Shown: one piece after another, positions 30,657 through 39,108 of the stretch
Layout: every line of letters starts with the position of its first letter
Position numbering within the stretch: the stretch's first letter is position 1
DNA from: Symsagittifera roscoffensis
Lineage: Eukaryota; Xenacoelomorpha; Acoela; Convolutidae
Direction of reading: 5' to 3'
Assembly: GCF_963678635.1 (NCBI RefSeq)
Contig: NC_087062.1
Location: 43,290,395-43,354,394, forward strand
Length of the DNA stretch: 64,000 bases
Translations under genes and position numbers: made by a program
The notes under the pieces: generated by a model
The model's database searches: none
Seen by the model: only the letters and a program-made list of their open reading frames with translations
Told to the model about the DNA's origin: nothing

Positions 30657-31559
30657 TGTAACATTCGTCTACTGTAGTCACACATGGGGCTTAAGAAAAA
30701 TAGGCCCTATAACCATTGGCTCAAGAGTCAGGGACACTATCTCTTGTGTTTTTCTACCTCAAATCAGTCGGAGCCAATTCGGTTCGCTTGTGACATGAGA
30801 CTACGACCCGTTACAGCTTAAAGGCTACTACCAAAATATCCCCCCCACTCTAGAACTAAGAACGTCCCCATACTTAGGTCTCTAGATACCCAAATACATG
30901 AACGCCGTTAAAAACCGGGTCAGAACAATCCGTTAAGTTACTTTTTATTAGACAGTGGAACTTCGATCCATTTCAGATTGATCAACCTAAAACTCGCCTT
31001 ACCTCAACATAACAATCAAAAAACACACTCTAGAAATTTAAATTAGGTACTCACATCGTAGCACGCTCAAGAACTGGGAGTAATTAAGTTGGTAAGCAAC
31101 TCGAGAATTAAATAATATAACTAAATGAGTTTAATGTTTATCAGTTTCAATAACAGGAACAAGTTTGAACTCTAGAGTATAGTTTCCCGTGAACCATTGG
31201 GACACTCAAGCTGTCCACCTTTCCATCGAAGGTTCACTCTAGTCCAGTTTGAATAATAATCCAGTCGAGCAATAATAGTCCAGTTCTCGGGAATACGCTT
31301 CCTTCTGTTTCAGATAGGACAGCTCTACTCTAGTTTTATTGTGACGGAAATTGCGAATAGCAATTTCCTACTGATTTTTCTGGCAACTTTTCCGCGATTG
31401 TTACTCAATCGTTCTGATTTCTCTTTTTCGGTTTTCAGTTATTGCGAGAAAATCGTGCATGACAGGCTCCATTCGAATTTTTGAAAAATCTAATTTCACT
31501 CCAAAATTAAGCGTTCTTGTTTTTCTCAAGGTCAAACTTCCAAATATGACCGACTGGCA
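30657..31559 (-). repeat. Element A 5' LTR
   Basis: Nearly identical direct copy of 8205-9105, starting TGTAACATTCG and ending TGGCA on the plus strand. Its outer edge abuts a remnant of a different LTR (element B) at 31560. The two A LTRs differ by scattered substitutions, including a small change near 30960-30990, so the insertion is not very recent. Confidence 0.85.
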
Positions 31560-31771
31560 TATAATGTTGTTGTGTTTTTTTCTCGCTTTTCTGCCAAAAT
31601 GGCCGTTTCTGACGTTTCTCAGAAATATGACGTCAAACTTCGAATTTTTAAATTTTCAAAACACCAGAATATCTTGACCTTCACCGTTTGACTAATCGTT
31701 CCAATAACGTCGTTAATCGCTTAAAACTGTCAATTCGGAAGGTTCGCTGCTAAAATTCTGGTCGAATGTCA
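31560..31771 (-). repeat. Truncated 3' LTR of element B
   Basis: On the minus strand the sequence after the polypurine tract starts TGACATTCGACC, giving the TG start of an LTR unlike that of element A. It is cut off at 31560 by the outer end of A's 5' LTR. This supports insertion of A into B's 3' LTR. Confidence 0.55.
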
Positions 31772-32709
31772 CATACTCCCCGGACAGTCCGGTCCGATCA
31801 ATGTCCTCATTGAATCTCCTAATGTTCGTAAAATAGGTACAGTGTCATCGAACAGAATTTACAAAATGCACGAAATTACTTTTATCCACGACTCACTGCA
31901 GAATATAAATGGCATCATACTACATCACTATAGCCTTTAAATTCTTTCATTAATCTGCTCATTGAGGATATGACCTAAGATTAAAACATATTTTCCGACT
32001 TCCAATGTCAATGTCCTGATTAAAACTTTTTCTCCTAGATTTAAAAGGTGTCGGTTTGCAGGATAGTCCTGCCAACCAACGAGCTAAAATTATCTTACTA
32101 TGCTCCTTCCCTTCGGAAATCTTGTTTGTTATTGTCCTGAATATTAAAACTAAGAAACGTCAGAAAGAACAATGAAACAATCTCCCTCTTCGAGAGACTA
32201 CCCAAGCCTTTCATGTCACCACAAAGTGACCAGTTCTCCTGGGTGATTAAAAACAGTCATGCAGGCTGGAATATTTAAATATACTCTTTACTCAAGACTT
32301 TCTAAATAAATATTAAGTGTCTCTAAAGCCACTAACTAAAATCAAAATGCAAATTTATAAATGCAACAAGTTCTTTAATGTTCAAAACTCAACTAAATGT
32401 TTCAGTTTTCAATTACAACTGGGTTGCTTGGTTTCTCACTTGAGTTTTTTCACACATACAAAACAATTCTGAGTTTTAACTTCTTCTTTGTAACTCCTTT
32501 GTTTATCTTCTTTTCGTCGATTAGAAGTTCTAAAACTTCTAAATTCTTCTAATTTTCTTTCTTTTTGCATCTTGTTCTTTCGACCATTTGTCAATGTTCC
32601 ATGTCTTCCTCCTGTGACACTGACTCTGCACTTTCAGTTTCTGTGTCTTGCAACACATCGTTAGCTATTTTGACGCTGGTGAAAGCAGTCCTCCAACACT
32701 TCTGCTATT
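31772..32709 (-). other. Element B polypurine tract and 3' UTR
   Basis: On the minus strand GTCCGGGGAGTATG directly precedes the LTR start at 31771, the same motif as in element A. Adjacent phrases GATCAATGTCCTCAT and GGTACAGTGTCATCG correspond to A's 9120-9230. The rest to 32709 is AT-rich 3' UTR with no gene. Confidence 0.65.
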
Positions 32710-33258
32710 CTACCCTCTGTTTGTAATAAGGTAGAAGCTCTTGTGGAGACACAACGTCACGTTTCTCTCCAAATCTTCCTTCAATATCTCTTCCTTCTCC
32801 TTTCCATTACGTTCACTTGTCCTGGAAATTCTTTTTACAGCGGTGTTCACTGCATTCCGATGAGTCACGAAAGCTCGCTTGAAAGCTCCTGCTCCAATGT
32901 CCAGCTGATATCCACTGTACACTCTGCCGTGCTTCGACATATGCTTCTTGGCATATTCGTACAACCATGCAGTCATGTTGGCTCTAAACCATGGCATCAG
33001 TCGTCTTCTTGCCCATATCTTTTTCACTTCCATCGGAATGTTCAGAATCTTGCATATTGTCTCAAAAAGATCTACAATTTTTAGACAATCCAATTTCTGC
33101 AACTGTTCTCTCGTTGGCGCTTCCTGTCTATTGTTCTCTCTCACATGAGCTTCCAGCCATCGTATCGCCATCATAACTCCCACTATCACTATTGTTATGG
33201 GCCGTGATGAGTCTGGTAAACCCATGGAGAGCAGCTCTCCAGAGTCCCAGATCAACAA
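32710..33258 (-). CDS. Element B conserved terminal protein (partial)
   Basis: 182 codons homologous to the C-terminal two thirds of 9871-10794 of element A: LLIWDSGELLSMGLP, MMAIRWLEAHV, IVDLFETICKILNIPMEV, LMPWFRANMTAWLYE, AFVTHRNAV, EDLERNVTLCLHKSF. The similarity runs along the whole frame at many positions, and conservation between two diverged elements argues for function in the family. The N-terminal part is out of frame. No known domain is recognised. Confidence 0.6.
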   Translation of the reverse strand: MLIWDSGELLSMGLPDSSRPITIVIVGVMMAIRWLEAHVRENNRQEAPTREQLQKLDCLKIVDLFETICKILNIPMEVKKIWARRRLMPWFRANMTAWLYEYAKKHMSKHGRVYSGYQLDIGAGAFKRAFVTHRNAVNTAVKRISRTSERNGKEKEEILKEDLERNVTLCLHKSFYLITNRG

Positions 33259-33506
33259 AAGATTGTTCTCTCTGGAACTGCTGAGAACATCTTACATAGC
33301 AACTCGTAAGATTTTTCGGACATTCTCGTCAGTCTCACACACTTTGGCACTGAGAAGGCTTGATCCACGATCGTTCTCGTACTCTTTACATTCACAGCTA
33401 CGAAATGCACCGGGTATCTGCTCTTGCACATTGGAGCCAAGGTCGAGCCCACCAAAAATCGTGCTCCTGATGGTATACAATAAGTCTCACTGTGTCTGAT
33501 GTTCAT
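33252..33506 (-). CDS. Small element B frame, unknown, starts in an ATGA overlap
   Basis: 84 codons, beginning with an ATG at 33506-33504 that overlaps the TGA (33505-33503) of the preceding 339-codon frame as ATGA. Content includes SGARFLVGSTLAPMC, FVAVNVKSTRTIVD, then MSEKSYELLCKMF. No domain is recognised. It ends within the start of the terminal-protein frame and could be its upstream part in another phase. Confidence 0.35.
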   Translation of the reverse strand: MNIRHSETYCIPSGARFLVGSTLAPMCKSRYPVHFVAVNVKSTRTIVDQAFSVPKCVRLTRMSEKSYELLCKMFSAVPERTIFC

Positions 33507-34522
33507 ATTGCCTCAATCGCTTCCCTCCATTTTCCTATGTGTTTCCGCTCGGTTTGCAGAACTCCTGGGAATACTTCTACACTGATGGCAGTGACCATCT
33601 CATGTCTCTGTTCTAGATTCAATAGTGACTCTAAAGAACTAAACATGCTGTAGAATCCTAGTGCAGTCACTAGATTCACCTCGGTTCCTCCATGACAATC
33701 CGCTATCAGTTCTGTTTCCGTTCTTGCTTTCATCACGACGTTTCCAAACAAAACCGTCAATTGCTTGTGTTGTTTCTCTAGGGTCTTCACACAGTCCAGA
33801 CTTCCACAAACGTGACTCTCCAGTCCACAGACTTCCGCCAGACAGCTACCAGGTTTGACCCAGTCTTCTGGTCCCCAGCCAGGCAACTCCACTTTATCTT
33901 CACCGTTGCTCCTAGAGGCCGTTATCACCACATTATATATGATGTTAAGGTCACACAGGTTACAGCCTGCATTAAGCTCCCTCTGCACGTCTTGTGTCGC
34001 CCGTAATATCGAGTCAGCGTTGGGACTAGGAAACCGTGATGGCCTCATCAATTCCCTCACTGCCATCAAGCTCGTTCTCAGTAATTCATCTGAGAATCGC
34101 AACCCAAACTCCACTCTTTTGTCGGATTTTAGTACGGAAGGTGCAGTCACCTCTTCTTCCAAGACCAGTCCCAATTTGGTCTGTGGATTATTAGCGCTCT
34201 TAATTGTTACAATTCTCGACGTCCAGAATCTTAGTAACTCTGCCTGCTCGTACTCGAAGAAGCAATCGCGTATGTCTTCACTCAGGAAAGGGTTGTACGC
34301 TATCCCTATGATTCCGAGTACGTAGCTGAACGACTTCTTCTTGATCGGTCCACAGTATTCACTGGATTTCGGCAGTGCCCCCATAGATTCTTTAGTGAGT
34401 CTCAGCTCCTTGTTTGAGAATCTCCTGATTTCGTCTACCTTTCTCATGGGCTCTAACTCCTCGGGTTCCTTCATATTCACCCTCATCGGTTTGCTTTGCT
34501 GCATATCCAGCAGTGCTAGCAA
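33503..34522 (-). CDS. Element B unidentified protein, 339 codons
   Basis: Open frame without recognised domain; an in-frame TAG lies just upstream (~34546), so the real start is unclear (the counted first codon is TTG). Landmarks: KKKSFSYVLGIIGIAYNPF near 62-80, CFFEYEQAELLRFW, a run FGLRFSDELLRTSLMAVREL near 139-158, then a cysteine cluster CNLCDLN and CLAEVCGLESHVCGSLDC near 190-240. A mixed alpha/beta protein is likely. It has no counterpart in element A. Confidence 0.5.
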   Translation of the reverse strand: MLALLDMQQSKPMRVNMKEPEELEPMRKVDEIRRFSNKELRLTKESMGALPKSSEYCGPIKKKSFSYVLGIIGIAYNPFLSEDIRDCFFEYEQAELLRFWTSRIVTIKSANNPQTKLGLVLEEEVTAPSVLKSDKRVEFGLRFSDELLRTSLMAVRELMRPSRFPSPNADSILRATQDVQRELNAGCNLCDLNIIYNVVITASRSNGEDKVELPGWGPEDWVKPGSCLAEVCGLESHVCGSLDCVKTLEKQHKQLTVLFGNVVMKARTETELIADCHGGTEVNLVTALGFYSMFSSLESLLNLEQRHEMVTAISVEVFPGVLQTERKHIGKWREAIEAI

Positions 34523-34541
34523 GAGTAAGGCTTTCGCTCGC

Positions 34542-34857
34542 TCATCGCCCTACCTCAGCATCTTGACACAGGTGTTCAATGCAGGTACTGAAATCTGCTC
34601 TATCATGAATCGAATGAAACAGAGAGCGTCCCTCCGCTTCGCACATGCTACTGCTGCTCCCTCTTGGACTATCAGATCCCTCAGGTTCGTCATAAGAAAA
34701 ATTTCTCTTCTTTTTACCTCTTCCTTTCTTCTGAATCATATTCTTCGCGAGTCAGTCCCATCATGAACCAAGCAAACCTCAGTTGTAACTCTGTTCTTAC
34801 ATAAGGTACTGCCATGAGAGCGTGTATTCTTGGCGCAGTACTCATTTCTTCTTCGAA
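34542..34857 (-). pseudogene. Broken small frames between unidentified element B proteins
   Basis: From an ATG near 34844 one frame encodes MSTAPRIHALMAVPYVRTEL and LRFAWFMMGLTREEYDSEE before a stop; an overlapping frame (34739-34542) continues with a basic stretch KKGRGKKKRNF and a Ser-rich tail. The two frames overlap at the same place, suggesting one protein broken by an indel. No domain is recognised. Confidence 0.35.
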
Positions 34858-35532
34858 TTACCGTAACACCACTGCTTTCCATGGCAGGCTCACCAACTGC
34901 TCCATCGTTTCTGCCTGTATCTCAGACGACGCTAAAGTCCCGTACGCCTTCTGCTTGAGGGTGGTGCCTTGCAACATTGTCTCCAGATAACCATCCATGG
35001 CACTCTTGCCCTCCAGAGCTATCACATACCCTCTAGCCGAGTTTCGGTACTCCAACATCTTCATGTATGCATCGGCAGGCTCATCCATCGACACAGCCTC
35101 CAATACTGTCAGTCGGTTATACTCTACTGGTACTAGTTGTCCTGCGACATTTCCCCTTCCGTGATTCATTGGAGATGGCTTAAAGTCTTTCATTGTGCTC
35201 TCTCCACATTGGCTGAGTATTTCCATTTCTAAGGTTGCTCCAGTCAGAGTGAGGTCACTCCTTTTGGATTTATAACCTGTTGACTTTATTCCCGCCATGA
35301 GAATGGGTGGCACCATCGCTATATCAGTCAACATTTTATCTGTGCCAGGCAATTGATAATCACCTTGTCCCAAATCCATGACCTCTTCGACTCGTTTCCT
35401 TTTCGCTGAATTGACAGCTTTCATCGATAACTCTGAATCCACCTTCGTCTTTCCTACTCTCCTCGGCATCACTCTGCTGCCTAACTTCATTTTCATCGCG
35501 TTGATCTTATCAATCACCAATTTCGATCGCAT
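34858..35532 (-). CDS. Element B unidentified protein, 224 codons
   Basis: Starts at an ATG at 35532, overlapping the last 19 bases of the 557-codon frame in another phase. N-terminus is basic (KLGSRVMPRRVGKTK, SAKRKRVEEVMD), suggesting nuclear or nucleic-acid contact; the centre has MVPPILMAGIKSTGYKSKRS and the C-terminus is helical. I know of no matching family. It is found only in the extra block of element B. Confidence 0.45.
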   Translation of the reverse strand: MRSKLVIDKINAMKMKLGSRVMPRRVGKTKVDSELSMKAVNSAKRKRVEEVMDLGQGDYQLPGTDKMLTDIAMVPPILMAGIKSTGYKSKRSDLTLTGATLEMEILSQCGESTMKDFKPSPMNHGRGNVAGQLVPVEYNRLTVLEAVSMDEPADAYMKMLEYRNSARGYVIALEGKSAMDGYLETMLQGTTLKQKAYGTLASSEIQAETMEQLVSLPWKAVVLR

Positions 35533-37187
35533 CGTTCCTCTCCTGGTTCTTCACAGATACACCACCTACCTTTATCGTCCTGCGGTGTCATCTTGATGGG
35601 AGAATTGGCTTCACTTTCATCCGTGGCTGAGTCAATCAACAACTCACTCAATCTCCCTTCACACTCATCAAGCTTGTCAAGGACTTCCCGCATCAAGGGT
35701 CGATTGAGACCTGTTTTCAGAATGGACTGGGTCCCATAGCTCTGAACCACTGTCCAGACTTCTTCCATGAACGCCACTCTGTCCAATTTGCATCCCGTCC
35801 TACTCTCGTGGTCTCGGTGATGTACTTCCCATTCTTCTTCGGGCAACGTTCCCAAGAAAGGTACTCTGGCTGAGCCCTCTATTCCTCTTTTTCTAGGCGA
35901 TTCCATGAGGATTCTTTGTTCGTTATTTCTTGAATTGCCAGGAGAGGTGCTCTCCGGCAAATTCCGTTTCATTTCCATAAAGGCTGACGGAGGCTCCAGT
36001 GTCGAAATGCCTTCATCCGTTGGCTCAGTCGTCTCTAACGTATCCGCTTTGTTCTCAAGATCACTGAAGATATTGAAATCCAGGCTGGATACTCCTCCTG
36101 TCGATGCTCTGTCGTCTTCCCCACCAGCTTGACTTGCATCTTGTTGCATGGGTTCTTCGGTTTGACGGCTTCCTCCCTGTCTGTCATCTCCTTCTGACCT
36201 ATCCTTCTTTGAGCTCGAGGGTCCTTGCTTATCATTGTCGGTTCCTTCCGGAAACTTCGGTATGATCAATGTACCGGCCGATCTATCTTCCTCTTCTCCA
36301 TGGACCACTTTGATTTCCTCGCAGCCAGAGGGTGCTAGGAAGGTTCTCGTTCGCAGCGTTCCTACTACCTTCAACTCCGGTTTCACATTAGTCAGGATCA
36401 AGGAGGCCTCAGGCAGTTCGGTCCTGCCTCTCATCTTCATAGGCGCTAAGTCTAATCCCGCCCATTCCTCGTCAAATCTTCCAGGTTTGGGAGTCGCGGC
36501 GTTGCTTATTTGCCTTCTCGTCGCTTGATCCGTATAGGCAAATCGTGTGTACTGTAACACATCGGCATTTCTTCCCACAAAGTATGTATCCATCGTTGCT
36601 ACGAAATTCCCTATTCTCCTTTCATTGGTTTCGAATGCTCTCAACCTAGGAGTTTGTACCACGGAGACTGCTCCGAGCAACAACCTTCTTATCAGAGGGA
36701 ATTCAGGGCTTGCCTCCGGCAGCTTCTCGTAATCACCCCGGTCTTTCGTCTCCTCTCTCACTTTATGATATGCTGCAGTGAGACGAGGCACTCTGGTTAT
36801 CTCACCATTCGTTTTATCATAGGGTCTCAGATTCCAAAGCTTCGGAAACACCTCGATGTGTTTTCTTCCTACTTCTCCCATGCGATGACGGAAGTGATCG
36901 TCAAAATTGATGACTGTCATCTCTGGCTCTGATATTTTCGCAAATAACAGATCTTCGCTCATGAGCTCCCGCAAAGTGTGCTGCTCACACCAGTTCAGTG
37001 CACTACCGTCCACTGCTGATATGAGGTTCAGGTGCAGCACCGACCTCCTATACGCCTCCACCTTAACGTCAGGGAACGCAAACGTGACTGCTGGTCCATA
37101 GATCACTGTCACAAACTCCGTGACTCCTCTGATCAGTGCTAAGGGATCGGTTCTCATAGCCAAGCTCAGATCGGTTAACAAGGGCAT
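35514..37187 (-). CDS. Element B unidentified protein, 557 codons
   Basis: Longest frame of the extra block. Residues ~1-300 look globular (ALIRGVTEFVTVIYGPAV, LNLISAVDGSALNWCEQH, RRLLLGAVSVVQTPRLRAFE, TYFVGRNADVLQYTRFAYTD); ~305-440 is low in complexity, with KKDRSEGDDRQGG and QQDASQAGGEDD; the C-terminal ~110 residues are helical again. The same frame is open further upstream through a TAG near 37258, so the annotated start is probably internal. An organisation of globular domain, disordered acidic stretch and C-terminal helix is common in viral nucleo- or phosphoproteins, but I see no specific match and make no claim. Confidence 0.5.
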   Translation of the reverse strand: MPLLTDLSLAMRTDPLALIRGVTEFVTVIYGPAVTFAFPDVKVEAYRRSVLHLNLISAVDGSALNWCEQHTLRELMSEDLLFAKISEPEMTVINFDDHFRHRMGEVGRKHIEVFPKLWNLRPYDKTNGEITRVPRLTAAYHKVREETKDRGDYEKLPEASPEFPLIRRLLLGAVSVVQTPRLRAFETNERRIGNFVATMDTYFVGRNADVLQYTRFAYTDQATRRQISNAATPKPGRFDEEWAGLDLAPMKMRGRTELPEASLILTNVKPELKVVGTLRTRTFLAPSGCEEIKVVHGEEEDRSAGTLIIPKFPEGTDNDKQGPSSSKKDRSEGDDRQGGSRQTEEPMQQDASQAGGEDDRASTGGVSSLDFNIFSDLENKADTLETTEPTDEGISTLEPPSAFMEMKRNLPESTSPGNSRNNEQRILMESPRKRGIEGSARVPFLGTLPEEEWEVHHRDHESRTGCKLDRVAFMEEVWTVVQSYGTQSILKTGLNRPLMREVLDKLDECEGRLSELLIDSATDESEANSPIKMTPQDDKGRWCICEEPGEERCDRNW

Positions 37188-37256
37188 GCATCCAACATGT
37201 CGCCTAACATCCTCCTCACCTTCGACAGTCTCACCCTCCCCCGCTCCAAAGCGACT

Positions 37257-37935
37257 CTATTGTAAGAGATACTGGATAAGAGTGTGTCTCAGGTCTCTCA
37301 TTCTATTCCACGAGTCCGTGGATTTCTTCATATCTAAATTCCTCACTCTCTCTCTCATCTGCTCTGAACGTGTCAATTTCATTCGTCCTCCCAAATTTCC
37401 GTGGGCAATCGCAATCAGTGTTAGAAGTCCATCCAACTGCAGGTTCTGGATTCCCTCGGTGAGCAGCATCGCCGGTCCCTTCACGAAACTCTATGCTCCA
37501 AACGTCACGAACAAGGCTATCAGTTCCACTATTGACACCTCCACTACTGCTTGGAGAAACTCCTCAAATAAGTAATGAGAGACCTTCAGGTAGACCCCCG
37601 CCAAGAAGGACGCGGTCCATCCGGCTCCCAACCCCTCCAGCATTCTGACACATTCCAGTGCAGGTTTCCAGGGCAGTCTGACACATTCTGTTCACAAATT
37701 CAGCAGTCTTTTCTTCGGCACCTTCCGCTAGGTTCACCTCCTTTAACAAATAGGCATGGATCTTCGTGAACATCACAGGGCCTTGCTCAAAAGCATCTGC
37801 ACCCAATGCCGCTACTCGAGGATTTAGGTGTAGCCACTGGTTGGCTTCCGGCTTGGTTCTCAAAACCATCGCCTCCAAATGAGCTCTCGTCTCTAGTGAA
37901 TTTTTCCTTCTCTTGTTTTCACCTGTCACTTCCAT
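37257..37935 (-). pseudogene. Element B broken frames linking 380- and 557-codon proteins
   Basis: 37935-37564 (123 codons, LNPRVAALGADAFEQGP, AEFVNRMCQTALET) is in the same frame as the 380-codon protein, separated from it by a TGA at 37945. At about 37570 the phase changes; the new frame (FEEFLQAVVEVSIVELI, then KGPAMLLTEGIQNLQLDGLL) has TAG at 37491-37493 and another near 37258 and is in phase with the 557-codon frame. All these parts may once have formed one long protein. Confidence 0.5.
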
Positions 37936-37944
37936 TGCTCGGAA

Positions 37945-39087
37945 TCATAAGTCGTTGGACATCGCTGCGATCACTCGATGGTCGTCGTCTATTCCCAGTT
38001 TCAGTTTGAGCAGTCGACTGAAATTGGACATTTTCAACCACAGCACCTCGTCCAACACCAACATGTGTAGCGCACGGTCCTTGAATCCTCTCATCGCGCT
38101 CGAGATATCCGACCACACTGCAAGTAGTTCAGCCCTGAGTGGCCTCAGGCTCTCCATCTCTATCATGCGATTTGGGGCCGATATGATCACATCACATTTT
38201 CTTTCCGAAAGCAAGGTCACAATCGCATACACGAATTTCAGTCCATCCGGGAGATATGCATACCCCGGAGACAACGCGAATACTACTCTCGGTGTCACTT
38301 TGGTGAACGACCCTTCCTTCGTCGCATCCACCACCTCACCCATCGACTCAAGGATATCTTTTATCGCTGGCCACACAGCATTCTCCGCCGTTGTAGGATC
38401 TCTGAGTCTGCTCAGAAAACCCCCACCGTGTAGATGGTCACTGATGCCAGCAAACACGATCGTAATTGGGTTCATGTCCGTCTGCCTTTGTATCCCTATA
38501 GCCAGAGATACCGATTGCAGTAGGTCCAGATCGACCGCTGCCAACATTATAACGTCCGGCCAAAACAGAGACGTGGAGGTATACACGAACTCTGAATTCG
38601 CTACTATCATGATCTTGGCCTTCCTCATTTCTGCTTTGTCATAGGCGGCGAAGATGGTCTCATCCTTCTTTATCGCTTTCAACCCGCCGTATCTTTGGAC
38701 ATCACCATCTTGATTCACTAGTTTCGGGTATATTCTTTCCTTTACATGGCATGGCGGTGAGCTCACTTGCCTGAACATCTTCACATATTGTCCGATCGGC
38801 GCCCTTGTCACTAGAAATCTTCCAGGTCTCTCTTCTCGATTCCCTTCATCATGATTCATTCTCACATCTTGCAATGGTCTCGCGTTCACTGGTCCCATTG
38901 TGTTGTTAGAGGGCAGTCCCTCTAGGTCAGCAAATCTCAAGGCCGTCGTGGAGCTGAAATTTATGCCAGTGGCTATCAACCAGTCTACGACGGTTATCGA
39001 GTACAGACTGCTGACGGATAGCGTCGCTCCATTCAGCATCCTCCTTGCCTCTTCGATGAAGCTTACCCTCTGGAGATCCAGCTTCAT
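37945..39087 (-). CDS. Element B protein, 380 codons, possible degenerate SGNH-like fold
   Basis: In the same frame as the SGNH protein, separated by TGA at 39109-39111, so originally perhaps one polypeptide. Alpha/beta alternation: KAKIMIVANSEFVYTS, FWPDVIMLAAVDLDLL, PITIVFAGISDHLHGGG, TPRVVFALSPGYAYLP, KCDVIISAPNRMIEM. The S-E-F after a strand and the G-I-S-D-H-L strand end resemble SGNH blocks I and III, but the expected Asn is Ser and no clear D-x-x-H is present. A degenerate SGNH fold is therefore only a possibility. No homologue in element A. Confidence 0.45.
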   Translation of the reverse strand: MKLDLQRVSFIEEARRMLNGATLSVSSLYSITVVDWLIATGINFSSTTALRFADLEGLPSNNTMGPVNARPLQDVRMNHDEGNREERPGRFLVTRAPIGQYVKMFRQVSSPPCHVKERIYPKLVNQDGDVQRYGGLKAIKKDETIFAAYDKAEMRKAKIMIVANSEFVYTSTSLFWPDVIMLAAVDLDLLQSVSLAIGIQRQTDMNPITIVFAGISDHLHGGGFLSRLRDPTTAENAVWPAIKDILESMGEVVDATKEGSFTKVTPRVVFALSPGYAYLPDGLKFVYAIVTLLSERKCDVIISAPNRMIEMESLRPLRAELLAVWSDISSAMRGFKDRALHMLVLDEVLWLKMSNFSRLLKLKLGIDDDHRVIAAMSNDL

Positions 39088-39108
39088 TAGTTCGTCTTTG
39101 TATACATG

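Larger units (their letters stand above)
8205..31559 (-). mobile_element. Element A: giant Ty3/gypsy-type LTR retroelement
   Basis: Two direct repeats of ~0.9 kb (8205-9105 and 30657-31559) bound about 23.4 kb. Read on the minus strand the order is 5' LTR, leader with minisatellite, N-terminal ORF (28113-27289), gag-protease (27301-24218), RT and RNase H (24124-22758), linker and integrase zinc finger (22745-21516), a scrambled tandem array, integrase core, triplicated C-terminal region, macro-like domain (to 13467), spacer, SGNH protein (12895-10718), terminal protein (10794-9871), 3' UTR and 3' LTR. PR-RT-RH-IN order and sequence place pol with the Ty3/gypsy group. Several stops and frameshifts show that the copy is dead. 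No clean target-site duplication was found: ACTAA precedes 8205 and TATAA follows 31559. Confidence 0.85.

Noticed and set aside
30570..30660. A tRNA gene (GGGTTCGACTCC resembles a T-arm)
   Set aside because: No D-arm, anticodon arm or matching acceptor stem could be found around it.
30500..30685. Minus-strand 61-codon frame in the element A leader as a gene
   Set aside because: Short, no domain, and crosses the LTR boundary.
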